A DNA stretch of 11,296 nucleotides from an uncultured Bacilli bacterium (GTDB taxonomy: Bacteria > Bacillota_I > Bacilli_A > RFN20 > DUOF01): contig CAKPSD010000007.1 in the NCBI GenBank assembly GCA_934183255.1, forward strand, positions 1-11,296, in the 5' to 3' direction. Made by a program: the position numbers and the translations under genes. Below, in pieces: positions 1-6,083 of this stretch (position 1 is the stretch's first letter; every line of letters begins with the position of its first letter). The notes beneath the pieces are model-generated. The model did no database searches, was not told the DNA's origin, and saw only the letters and a list, made by a program, of their open reading frames with translations.

Positions 1-97
1 CATTTAATAAGTTCTTACTAAAGTTTATAAAGTCTTTTGTTATATCTACATTTATTTTATAACCTATTTTTTCTATTACTTCTAGCGAATAATGTTT
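1..97. repeat. Inverted repeat, left copy (pairs with 10758-10854)
   Basis: The reverse complement of this block matches 10758-10854 at 96 of 97 positions; the one mismatch is at 86 versus 10769. It lies within the coding sequence of the left RhuM-like gene, codons for roughly KHYSLEVIEKIG to NLLN. The match is cut by the window edge at base 1, so its full length is unknown. It stops abruptly at the other end, where the two genes diverge. Confidence 0.93.
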
Positions 98-316
98 TAC
101 TAAATACTTTTTACCATCTGGTCCAGTATGTTGAAAATTTTGACATACTGGGTTATTTTCTTCTTTCAAATAATATGAAATAGTGGTAATAGATTTTTTA
201 AATAGTTTTGCTACATCATTACGATTTAACCATACACTTTTGTAATCTAAATCTACTTTAACTTCTAATTCCATTTCATCATTTTTATATACTTCTTTTA
301 TATATTCTTTATTCAT
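1..316 (-). CDS. RhuM-like protein, left copy (3' end outside window)
   Basis: Partial gene: the ATG is at 316-314 and the reading frame runs off the window edge after 105 codons. The protein starts MNKEYIKEVYKNDEMELEVK and continues with a 'VWLNRNDVAKLF' segment that looks like a (winged) helix-turn-helix. Next come 'NPVCQNFQHTGPDGKKY' and 'HYSLEVIEKIGYKIN', which match the pattern of the RhuM (virulence protein RhuM) family from memory. The family is often found near mobile elements and its biochemical role is not settled. The start is set by an AGGGGGA ribosome-binding site 7-8 bases upstream. That site lies inside the terminator-like hairpin after metK. It is an inverted paralogue of the gene at 10530: residues 1-31 are similar, 32-73 are diverged and 74-105 are virtually identical. 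No second module can be seen because the gene is cut. Confidence 0.75.
   Translation of the reverse strand, partial: MNKEYIKEVYKNDEMELEVKVDLDYKSVWLNRNDVAKLFKKSITTISYYLKEENNPVCQNFQHTGPDGKKYLVKHYSLEVIEKIGYKINVDITKDFINFSKNLLN
123..151. repeat. 29-base palindrome inside left RhuM gene
   Basis: Arms CCAGTATGT and ACATACTGG are perfect 9-base complements around a centre containing AAAATTTT; 12 of 14 opposed positions pair. It covers codons 56-65 of the left RhuM-like gene (PVCQNFQHTG), between the HTH-like segment and the conserved HYSLEVIEKIGYKIN segment. The equivalent position in both modules of the right copy also holds a palindrome, with different arms. Confidence 0.85.
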
Positions 317-351
317 AAAAAAATCCCCCTTTATAATTTAATAGGAGGATT
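317..351 (-). terminator. Terminator-like hairpin after metK, overlapping the RhuM ribosome-binding site
   Basis: On the minus-strand transcript, AAUCCUCC pairs with GGGGGAUU (8 pairs, one U-G) around a 14-base loop, followed by five U residues. It starts 15 bases after the metK stop codon, so it is a good intrinsic terminator for metK. The 3' arm is also the Shine-Dalgarno of the following RhuM-like gene (ATG at 316), so read-through mRNA would have that site folded away. Confidence 0.7.
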
Positions 352-366
352 ACATCTAAAATTACT

Positions 367-1515
367 TTATAAATTGAAATATTTTTTTATTTCATTAACT
401 TTATCTAGTTTTTCATAAGGTAAATCAATATTTTCTTTACCAAAATGTCCATTTTTTGCTAATTCTCTATAGTTCAAATCTAATAGATTTAAACTACTAA
501 TTATATGTCCTGGTCTAAAATCAAAAACTTCTTTTATCATTTTGCATATTTCTAAATCACTAACTTTACTAGTACCATATGTAAACACATTTAAGGAAAC
601 AGGATCACACATACCAATTGCATACGCTACTTGTACTTCACATTCCTTCGCAAGCCCACTAGCAACTATATTTTTAGCAACATATCTACAATAATAAGCT
701 GCACTTCTATCTACTTTAGTAGGGTCCTTACCACTAAAAGCACCACCACCATGGTGTCCTCTTCCTCCATAAGTATCAACAATTATTTTCCTACCAGTAA
801 GGCCAAAATCTCCTCTTGGTCCACCAATAACAAATCTACCAGATGGATTAACTATTAATCTATAATTATCCTTAATAACATCATATTCTTTTAATACTTC
901 TTCAACTATATTTTCTTTAATATACTTTCTAAACTCTTCTTCATTAAAATCATTATCATGTTGAACTGAAACTAAAACTGTATCAATTCTATTTTTATCA
1001 CCATACTCTACACTAACTTGTGATTTCATATCAGGTCTTGCCCACTTAAATTCACCTGATTTTCTCTTTTCTGTTGCCTTAATCAATATTTTATTAGCGA
1101 TTTCAATAGTTAAAGGCATATAATTTTTAGTTTCATCTACTGCATATCCAAAAATAATACCTTGATCTCCTGCTCCTATTTCCTTTTTATTAACAGCATT
1201 AAAAATATCACTAGATTGCTTTTTGATTAAAACTTCATAACTAGCATTATCAGTGTCAAATCCTATTTCATGACTATTATAACCAATATCTTTTAATACC
1301 TTTTTAGCAACACTAACATAATCAACATTGCCATTCATTGTAATTTCTCCACCAATAATAAGTTTATCTTCGCCTATCATTGTTTCGCATGCTACATGAG
1401 CATTTTTGTCCTTTCTCAAGCATTCAGTTAAAATTGCATCGCTAATTTGATCACAAACTTTATCAGGATGCCCCTCGCTAACTGCTTCTGATGTAAATAC
1501 TTTTCCTTTTTCCAT
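367..1515 (-). CDS. metK: S-adenosylmethionine synthetase (methionine adenosyltransferase)
   Basis: Cytosolic enzyme that makes S-adenosylmethionine from methionine and ATP, releasing phosphate and pyrophosphate. The 382 residues match the family's usual length (about 380-400). Visible motifs are EGHPDK at residues 14-19 (ATP and metal site), the first signature GAGDQGIIFGYA at 114-125, and the second signature GGGAFSGKDPTKVDRSAAY at 256-274. The N-terminal 'FTSEAVSEGHPDK' is canonical, which fixes the start. An AGAGGT ribosome-binding site lies 8 bases before the ATG. It is a single-gene unit under an S-box riboswitch at 1531-1685, so it should be shut down when SAM is plentiful. A terminator follows. 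Nothing in the sequence looks damaged. Confidence 0.98.
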   Translation of the reverse strand: MEKGKVFTSEAVSEGHPDKVCDQISDAILTECLRKDKNAHVACETMIGEDKLIIGGEITMNGNVDYVSVAKKVLKDIGYNSHEIGFDTDNASYEVLIKKQSSDIFNAVNKKEIGAGDQGIIFGYAVDETKNYMPLTIEIANKILIKATEKRKSGEFKWARPDMKSQVSVEYGDKNRIDTVLVSVQHDNDFNEEEFRKYIKENIVEEVLKEYDVIKDNYRLIVNPSGRFVIGGPRGDFGLTGRKIIVDTYGGRGHHGGGAFSGKDPTKVDRSAAYYCRYVAKNIVASGLAKECEVQVAYAIGMCDPVSLNVFTYGTSKVSDLEICKMIKEVFDFRPGHIISSLNLLDLNYRELAKNGHFGKENIDLPYEKLDKVNEIKKYFNL

Positions 1516-1530
1516 AATTAATACCTCTTT

Positions 1531-1577
1531 CTAGAAAAATAAAAACTCCCTTTTTAAAAGGAAGCCTACTTTTCTAG
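1531..1577 (-). terminator. Riboswitch-controlled terminator/antiterminator before metK
   Basis: In the minus-strand RNA a G/C-containing hairpin (CUUCCUUUU against AAAAGGGAG, 1546-1564) is followed by UUUUUAUUUUU. An outer complementary pair, CUAGAAAA (1570-1577) and UUUUCUAG (1531-1538), flanks it. The competing antiterminator pairs AAGAGGAAG (1583-1591) with CUUCCUUUU (1556-1564), 9 pairs with one G-U. Its 5' strand overlaps the 3' strand of the aptamer P1 stem, the expected SAM-off logic. Confidence 0.85.
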
Positions 1578-1586
1578 TATAACTTC

Positions 1587-1685
1587 CTCTTATTGCTCAT
1601 ATCTCTATGCTTGGGTTAGCACCTTCATATCTTGGGTTGCTCTTACGTTTAACGGTCCCTATACCTACGTAAATCTTAATAAGAG
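1587..1685 (-). promoter_or_regulatory. SAM riboswitch (S-box, SAM-I clan) aptamer for metK
   Basis: The minus-strand leader of metK shows P1 as CUCUUAUU (1678-1685) pairing with AAUAAGAG (1587-1594), 8 perfect pairs. Inside are the S-box core elements GGGACC (1654-1659), GCAACCC, and AAGGUGCUAACCC (1613-1625), the last close to the S-box consensus. P1 competes with the downstream antiterminator, so SAM binding should favour termination. The core spacing is somewhat compact; whether this is standard SAM-I or a SAM-I/IV variant needs a covariance-model search. Position directly before metK supports the call. Confidence 0.92.
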
Positions 1686-1688
1686 TAC

Positions 1689-1886
1689 TTATTTTTCTAT
1701 ATACATAGTACTATCATAATTATTAAAAGTCAATGGTACTTCTTTACATTTATCATATATCTCTTTATTTAAAATGATCTCCTTACTAACTCCAGACATT
1801 TTTTCCACTAAATTTAAATCCATTCCCATTTCAAAAAATAAACTAGCTAACTTCATTTGTCTTCTTTCTCTATCTTCGTTATTCAT
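1689..1886 (-). CDS. Small HTH-like protein, 65 residues, function unknown
   Basis: The protein is very charged at both ends. The core 'KLASLFFEMGMDLNLVEKMSGVSKEIIL' region, residues about 12-39, has the spacing of a short helix-turn-helix (hydrophobic helix, MGMDL turn, VEKMSGVSKEI recognition-like helix). Similar short tails occur on some Rpn/PD-(D/E)XK-type proteins, but the rest of such a protein is absent. An AAGGTG ribosome-binding site lies 5 bases before the ATG, supporting a true gene. It sits between a weak terminator (1942-1970) and the metK riboswitch, and its last 40 bases contain the likely metK promoter. I do not recognise a specific family. It may be a small regulator or DNA-binding accessory. 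Confidence 0.6.
   Translation of the reverse strand: MNNEDRERRQMKLASLFFEMGMDLNLVEKMSGVSKEIILNKEIYDKCKEVPLTFNNYDSTMYIEK
1698..1733 (-). promoter_or_regulatory. Sigma-70-type promoter for the metK riboswitch leader
   Basis: Minus-strand -35 TTGACT (1728-1733), a 17-base spacer, and -10 TACTAT (1705-1710). Transcription would begin near 1698, about 13 bases before the aptamer P1 stem. The promoter lies inside the 3' end of the 65-residue HTH-like gene. The -35 and the spacing are near consensus, and the position fits a leader transcript. Confidence 0.75.
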
Positions 1887-1941
1887 TATTTATCACCTTA
1901 TTTATAAGTATGACCACCTTTTTAATTTGTATACAACTAAT

Positions 1942-1970
1942 AAAAAAATAATAGTTTATTCTATTATTTT
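1942..1970 (-). terminator. Weak AT-rich terminator ending the rnf unit
   Basis: Minus-strand RNA AAAAUAAUAG (1961-1970) pairs with CUAUUAUUUU (1945-1954) around a 6-base AAUAAA loop, with further U residues after the stem. The stem includes the stop codon of the TSCPD gene. It has only one G-C pair, so it is weak and could be leaky or fortuitous in AT-rich DNA. It marks the first gap of more than a few dozen bases in the operon. Confidence 0.45.
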
Positions 1971-2224
1971 ATTTCATATTTCTTATATTCTTTTAAAAAC
2001 TTAGATAATTCATTAGGGCATGAAGTCTTCTTAAAACCACAAGTAATGCCTTCTAATCTCTTTTCAACTTCATTAACATTCATTCCTTTAACTAATGCCG
2101 CAATTCCTTTAGTATTACCAGCACATCCGCCAACGAATTCAATGCTATTAATAACATCATTGTCAATATCTGCTAATATTTTAACACTACATACGCCACT
2201 TGGCTTATACGCATATTTAGCCAT
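1964..2224 (-). CDS. TSCPD domain-containing protein (TIGR03905-like)
   Basis: An 86-residue protein starting MAKYAYKPSGVCS, with GGCAGNTKGI at 32-41, VKGM at 45-48, and the C-terminal CGFKKTSCPNEL segment at 62-73. This is the pattern of the short TSCPD family, also found as a C-terminal tail on some class II ribonucleotide reductases. Cysteines 12, 34, 62 and 69 are the likely metal- or cluster-binding residues; the family's role is unknown. The final motif is TSCPN rather than TSCPD. The frame is open for another 26 codons upstream, but AAAGGAG lies just before the ATG at 2224, so I use the shorter start. It overlaps the end of the Gx transporter gene by 8 bases, indicating the same transcript. 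Confidence 0.85.
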   Translation of the reverse strand: MAKYAYKPSGVCSVKILADIDNDVINSIEFVGGCAGNTKGIAALVKGMNVNEVEKRLEGITCGFKKTSCPNELSKFLKEYKKYEIK

Positions 2225-2741
2225 GATTTTCACTCCTTTCAACCATACTCTTAGGTAACTTTTGCAAAGTAACACTAGCAACAAATGCTGTAATAACACC
2301 ACTTATAACACTAGCCACCTCTAACACTACTAAATAGTTTATCATATAAATATTACTATATAAAAGCATAACCATTAAAACTTGCCCTAAAGCATGAAAA
2401 ACAGCACCTATTACTGATAAGCCATAAATAGAGCACTTACTAACTTTATAAAGAATTAAAGTAGAAATAGTAGCAAGCAATGTACCACTAATCCCTATAA
2501 GAAATGATGATCCAAAACCAGTCCTTAAAAGCGCTATCATAAATACTTTCATAATATTAAACACTATATAATCCTTTTCATTATAAAGACATAAAACTAC
2601 AAGTCCCAAGCAATTAGCAAGCCCTATTTTTACTCCAGGAAGAGGAATTGGTAAAGGAACTAAAGATTCTAAATAATTTACAATTAAAGCAATAGCAAGT
2701 AAAAAAGCTATTTTAACCATTTTATTTGTTTTCTTATTCAT
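2217..2741 (-). CDS. Gx transporter family membrane protein (PF07456-like)
   Basis: 174 residues, very hydrophobic, about five membrane segments. The N-terminal 'PLPIPLPGVKIGLANCLGLVVL' region at residues 30-51 is the hallmark of the family formerly called 'heptaprenyl diphosphate synthase component I', now considered an S-component-like Gx transporter; the substrate is not established. A GGGAG site 9 bases before the ATG supports the start. It begins 3 bases after the NusG_II stop codon and follows apbE. From memory, NusG_II and Gx transporter genes sit together beside ApbE in flavin-dependent electron transfer loci (the EetA/EetB pair of Gram-positive extracellular electron transfer). A role in membrane redox or flavin handling is therefore reasonable but inferred. 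Confidence 0.82.
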   Translation of the reverse strand: MNKKTNKMVKIAFLLAIALIVNYLESLVPLPIPLPGVKIGLANCLGLVVLCLYNEKDYIVFNIMKVFMIALLRTGFGSSFLIGISGTLLATISTLILYKVSKCSIYGLSVIGAVFHALGQVLMVMLLYSNIYMINYLVVLEVASVISGVITAFVASVTLQKLPKSMVERSENHG

Positions 2742-2744
2742 AAA

Positions 2745-3143
2745 CTACATCTCCCAATCATTATCTGGAACTGCTTGTCCTTTTATTGTAACTACAACTC
2801 CATTAGGCAAACAAACAATAGGTTTAGCAACACTATCAACCCATCCTTGCATTGAGCAATAGTGAAGTGGAGATTCCTCCTTCTTTACTCTAACTTTTTT
2901 ATCTTTTACTTCTATTATCATATCTCCAAGCAAATTAGAATATTTAGCCTTTTCTAAAGTAATTTCAGTATCCTCATTCATATTTAACTTGTACTTTTGC
3001 TTTCCATCTACTGTAACAATTGCATACAGTACATCACCCTTTGCCTTATTAGTAACAATATTAGATATAACTAACATTGAAACAATTAAAGCAAAGCATA
3101 TAATATATACAAAAATATCATGCTTATTATGCTTAAGATCCAT
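2745..3143 (-). CDS. NusG domain II-containing membrane-anchored protein
   Basis: 132 residues with one N-terminal membrane segment (about 9-30) and a small extracytoplasmic beta domain. The C-terminal signature is CSMQGW at 96-101, then C111-LPN-G-VVV-I. These two cysteines and the QGW and CLPN elements are typical of NusG_II (PF07009) proteins found next to Rnf, ApbE and Gx transporter genes. Despite the name it is not a transcription factor. It overlaps the end of apbE by 11 bases and has an AGAGGA site before the ATG, so it is translationally coupled. Its exact job is unknown; partnership with the following Gx transporter gene is inferred from gene order. Confidence 0.85.
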   Translation of the reverse strand: MDLKHNKHDIFVYIICFALIVSMLVISNIVTNKAKGDVLYAIVTVDGKQKYKLNMNEDTEITLEKAKYSNLLGDMIIEVKDKKVRVKKEESPLHYCSMQGWVDSVAKPIVCLPNGVVVTIKGQAVPDNDWEM

Positions 3144-4329
3144 AAGTAAAATCCTCTACACTACTACTAGCATATATAGTACCTAAACTATTTTTCATTG
3201 TCTCATTTGCATATAACTTCAAAACATTATTTTCTTCTTTTTGAAGTAAAATTTTTAAATCTATACTATTATCTTTTAATTTAATAAGATAATCTTTAAT
3301 TTCATTATCATCACTCATAGCCATAACACTAGTAGTAACAATATCCATTATCATTGCTTTACTTCCTATTACTGTAACTGCTAATAAATTAGTACTAGAA
3401 TATCCTCTTGTAGCGTCTAATATATGAATTCTTCTAACTCCTTCACTATTTATATATCCTTTATTATCTCCACTTGAAGTAGATATAGAAGAATCTTCAC
3501 TAACCTTTAATTGAACTGCATTACCTCCATTAAGACTATCTTTAACTGCTACTAAAAACTCGCCACTAGCCCTAGTTGGATTCTTTCCTCTAACAATAAT
3601 ACTAGATTGCCCCGCATCATAAATACCTGCACCCATCTTTTTAAAACTATCTAGTTCACTAATCTTATCTAAAAAATAGCTTTTTGCTAATGCTCCTAGT
3701 GTAATTGATGCTCCTACCTCACACCCATCAAACTTATTAAATGTTATAGTTTTATTTTCTTCATCAATAATAAATGAATCATCAATTTGATCTACCTTTA
3801 AAACACATTTCATTGCATCATTAACTTCTTCTTCACTAGGATCAACCATGTACAGAGGATTAAAATAATCAAATCTACCATCCCATACATCAGTAATAGT
3901 ACCAGAAAATATATTAAACTTACCATTAGATAACTTAGTATATTTAATACCTTCTTTTAATATCTCAATAATAATATCATCTACTACTACACTATTAAAA
4001 CTACCATAACTATCATTAATAACCTTTATATTATTAATTAAATTACCATCATTATCTTTATAATAATAATTTCTATCTAATAAAGAATGATACTTAATAA
4101 CTAATTCATTAAATTCGTCCTCCAAAGCAAACACTTTTTTCTCACTATATCCAACTAAACTAACATATGTTCCAAATGGATCTACATATATATAACTATC
4201 ACTATCTTTATTTAAATATGCTTTTACTTGCGAAGAAACAATAGAAGTTCTACTAATCTCATCTTTAGAACAACTACATCCACTTACTATACACAAACAC
4301 ATAATTAAAAAACAAAATAGTTTCTTCAC
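3133..4329 (-). CDS. apbE: FAD:protein FMN transferase lipoprotein (ApbE)
   Basis: ApbE transfers FMN from FAD onto a threonine of target proteins, here most likely RnfG and RnfD. The product is a lipoprotein: MKKLFCFLIMCLCIVSGC ends in the lipobox VSGC, so it would be anchored outside the membrane. ApbE elements appear in order: a 'YTKLSNGKFNIFSG' block, GALAKSY, GAGIYDAGQSS, TSSGDNKGY, HILDATRGY, and the Mg-binding 'MDIVTTS' with its Asp and Thr. Length is about 398 residues, slightly longer than usual. I chose a GTG at 4329 because AAGGTG lies 7 bases before it; the frame also offers a GTG at 4338 adding three residues but with no good ribosome-binding site. It follows rnfB closely and overlaps the NusG_II gene. 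Confidence 0.93.
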   Translation of the reverse strand: MKKLFCFLIMCLCIVSGCSCSKDEISRTSIVSSQVKAYLNKDSDSYIYVDPFGTYVSLVGYSEKKVFALEDEFNELVIKYHSLLDRNYYYKDNDGNLINNIKVINDSYGSFNSVVVDDIIIEILKEGIKYTKLSNGKFNIFSGTITDVWDGRFDYFNPLYMVDPSEEEVNDAMKCVLKVDQIDDSFIIDEENKTITFNKFDGCEVGASITLGALAKSYFLDKISELDSFKKMGAGIYDAGQSSIIVRGKNPTRASGEFLVAVKDSLNGGNAVQLKVSEDSSISTSSGDNKGYINSEGVRRIHILDATRGYSSTNLLAVTVIGSKAMIMDIVTTSVMAMSDDNEIKDYLIKLKDNSIDLKILLQKEENNVLKLYANETMKNSLGTIYASSSVEDFTYGS

Positions 4330-4342
4330 AACTTTCACCTTC

Positions 4343-4663
4343 TTATTTTAAATCTATAGGTTCTCCATTATCATTTTTTATACTTTTACAATATTCTCTA
4401 AGTTTTTTAGCATTATCTTCAGTTATAACTTTACATGCTTTTGCATTAGTTACTTCACCACTTAAAATAGCCTTAGCTAATGCTTCACACCCAACATAAC
4501 CACATGCTCCACAATTATAATTAGGTAACATGGCCTCTAAGTTTTCAATTCTATCATCATCTTCTACTTCAAAGTATTTATTAGCAACAGCTAAACAAAC
4601 TCCTAAAATAAGAGATATAGCTAAAATAATACCACCTGCTATTAAAACATTACTCCAATCCAT
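4343..4663 (-). CDS. rnfB: RnfB, short form (membrane anchor and one [4Fe-4S] domain)
   Basis: RnfB is the cluster-bearing subunit that usually takes electrons from ferredoxin. This one has 106 residues: a membrane helix (about 6-27) and the [4Fe-4S] domain with CGACGYVGC (C51, C54, C59) and a fourth cysteine C77. This matches the N-terminal half of RnfB. The ferredoxin-type C-terminal half, normally bringing the family to about 190 residues or more with at least two more clusters, is absent. The stop is only a few bases from the apbE start and no CxxCxxC motif is visible in other frames, so this is a designed short form and not a frameshift. I start at 4663 because GGGAG lies 9 bases upstream; an ATG at 4681 would add six residues without a ribosome-binding site. 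It overlaps the Cys-rich gene by 14 bases. Confidence 0.88.
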   Translation of the reverse strand: MDWSNVLIAGGIILAISLILGVCLAVANKYFEVEDDDRIENLEAMLPNYNCGACGYVGCEALAKAILSGEVTNAKACKVITEDNAKKLREYCKSIKNDNGEPIDLK

Positions 4664-4826
4664 CTTTATGTTCACTCCCATCTTTATGATAAAAACAATC
4701 AGTTAGGGTACACCCTTCACAACCTTTTTTATCACAATCAATTTTAACTTTACTATTTAAATAATAACTTAAAATAAATATTAAACTAAAAACTATAACT
4801 ACTAATATAGCAATTAAATACTCCAT
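4650..4826 (-). CDS. 58-residue Cys-rich single-pass membrane protein
   Basis: A small gene between rnfA and rnfB. The protein starts MEYLIAILVVIVFSLIFILS, one membrane helix at about 3-23, followed by a basic stretch and a Cys cluster, C31-x4-C36-x2-C39-x4-C44, then a charged tail (HKDGSEHKDGLE). The stop of rnfA and this ATG overlap as TAATG, and its end overlaps rnfB by 14 bases, so it is translationally coupled to both. The layout resembles 'FeoB-associated Cys-rich membrane protein' (PF12669-like), but with no feoB here. The four cysteines could bind a metal or a [4Fe-4S] cluster. Because RnfB lacks its ferredoxin half, this protein may supply a missing redox centre; that is a hypothesis. 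Confidence 0.75.
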   Translation of the reverse strand: MEYLIAILVVIVFSLIFILSYYLNSKVKIDCDKKGCEGCTLTDCFYHKDGSEHKDGLE

Positions 4827-5401
4827 TATACAATACCTGCAAACCCACTAAAAGCAAGCGCCATAAAAGCTGCAGCTATCAAAGCAATAGGTACTCCTTT
4901 AAAAGCCTTAGGAACAGGTGCTTTTTCCATTTCTTGTCTAATTGAAGAAAAGATAAATATTACAAGCAAATATCCCACTGCAATAGACAATGAATAAACA
5001 CACATTTCTAAGAAATTATAATTAAAAGTAATATTATTTAAAGTCACTCCAAGAACTATACAATTCGTAGTAATTAAAGGTAAATAAACTCCAAAATCAT
5101 TATATAATTCTTTAAAATATTTTTTAATTAATAGTTCTGCAAATTGAACTAATGAAGCAATAATTAAAATGAAAATAACATTATCCATATATGTTATATC
5201 AAGAGGAACTAATACTAATTTATATACTCCATATGTAATAATTGAAGATAAAAACACAACACAAATTACAGCTACTCCCATACCGAAAGCTTGAGATTTT
5301 TTCTTACTAACACCTAAGAATGGGCAAATACCTAAAAATTGAACTAAAATAACATTACTAACAAGTATTGCCCCAATAGCTAAACTAATATAACTAAGCA
5401 T
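4826..5401 (-). CDS. rnfA: Rnf complex subunit RnfA
   Basis: 191 residues with about six membrane segments; core transport subunit of the Rnf ferredoxin:NAD+ oxidoreductase, homologous to RnfE and NqrE. The signature 'FLGICPFLGVSKK' (22-34) and 'LPLITTNCIVLG' (107-118) carry C26 and C114, which in the family share a membrane [2Fe-2S] cluster with the two matching cysteines of RnfE. Length is normal (about 190-195). AAAGGAGG precedes the ATG, and the start overlaps the rnfE end by 8 bases. Its stop overlaps the Cys-rich gene start. Confidence 0.97.
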   Translation of the reverse strand: MLSYISLAIGAILVSNVILVQFLGICPFLGVSKKKSQAFGMGVAVICVVFLSSIITYGVYKLVLVPLDITYMDNVIFILIIASLVQFAELLIKKYFKELYNDFGVYLPLITTNCIVLGVTLNNITFNYNFLEMCVYSLSIAVGYLLVIFIFSSIRQEMEKAPVPKAFKGVPIALIAAAFMALAFSGFAGIV

Positions 5402-6083
5402 TTACTTTTTCCTCCTTTACTTCATTTTTAGCTTCTTTTTTATTTTTCTTTTTATCACCTATATACTTAAATAAAGCAATCCATAAAGCAAGCACTATAA
5501 AAGCTCCTGCTCCAGTAGCAAGTAAAGGAATCTTAACTATTTCTCCAATACTAGAAGTTCCAAGTATTGCATTTAAATTAAATATTTCTTTATTAGTAAA
5601 CATGTTATGCAAAATTATATTTCCTGTCCCAAGTAACTCTCTAACAAAAGAAATAAGAAATAAAGCTGCTCCAAAACCTATACCTGTAGCTAAACCATCT
5701 AATACACTTTTAAGAGGTGAATTTTTACTAGCAAAAGCTTCAGCCCTTCCTAAAACTATACAGTTAACAGTAATAAGTGGTAAAAATACACCTAATGCTT
5801 TATATAAATCATATGTATAAGCTTGAGCTAGCATTGTAATACATGTAACAAATGTAGCAATTATTATAATAAATATTGGTAACCTTATTTCTGCTGGTAT
5901 AACCTTTCTAAGTAAAGAAACAATTAAATTTGAACAAATTAAAACTATTGTAACAGCCAAAAACATTCCAATAGCGTTGTCTATGCTAGTTGTAATAGCA
6001 AGCGAAGAACACATACCTAGCATTAAGACAAATATAGGATTCTTAGTAAAAATATCTTCTTTAAAAATTGTACTATTTTTCAT
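5394..6083 (-). CDS. rnfE: Rnf complex subunit RnfE
   Basis: 229 residues, about six membrane helices; partner of RnfA in the membrane core. It shows 'MLGMCSSLAI' with C25, 'LPLITVNCIVLGRAEAFASK' with C108, and 'FVRELLGTG', all characteristic of RnfE/NqrD. The two cysteines match those coordinating the RnfA-RnfE [2Fe-2S] cluster. The C-terminus is lysine/glutamate-rich and cytoplasmic. Start overlaps the last base of the rnfG stop and GGGAGG lies just upstream. Length is within the family's usual range (200-230). Confidence 0.97.
   Translation of the reverse strand: MKNSTIFKEDIFTKNPIFVLMLGMCSSLAITTSIDNAIGMFLAVTIVLICSNLIVSLLRKVIPAEIRLPIFIIIIATFVTCITMLAQAYTYDLYKALGVFLPLITVNCIVLGRAEAFASKNSPLKSVLDGLATGIGFGAALFLISFVRELLGTGNIILHNMFTNKEIFNLNAILGTSSIGEIVKIPLLATGAGAFIVLALWIALFKYIGDKKKNKKEAKNEVKEEKVNA

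Noticed and set aside
631..858. Open frame on the plus strand opposite metK, and similar plus-strand frames opposite other genes (for example 1774-2004, 5602-5820, 9238-9477)
   Set aside because: They are antisense to strongly supported genes, have no ribosome-binding sites that I can see, and their residue content (Ser/Thr/Ile-rich) is typical of shadows.
1964..2302. Longer 112-residue form of the TSCPD protein
   Set aside because: The extra 26 residues are read from the overlapping Gx transporter gene; the AAAGGAG site directly before the ATG at 2224 and the family's N-terminus favour the shorter form.
4343..4400. Frameshift explanation for the short RnfB
   Set aside because: The gene ends with a normal TAA and apbE starts within a few bases; no ferredoxin-type cysteine motif is present in the other frames.
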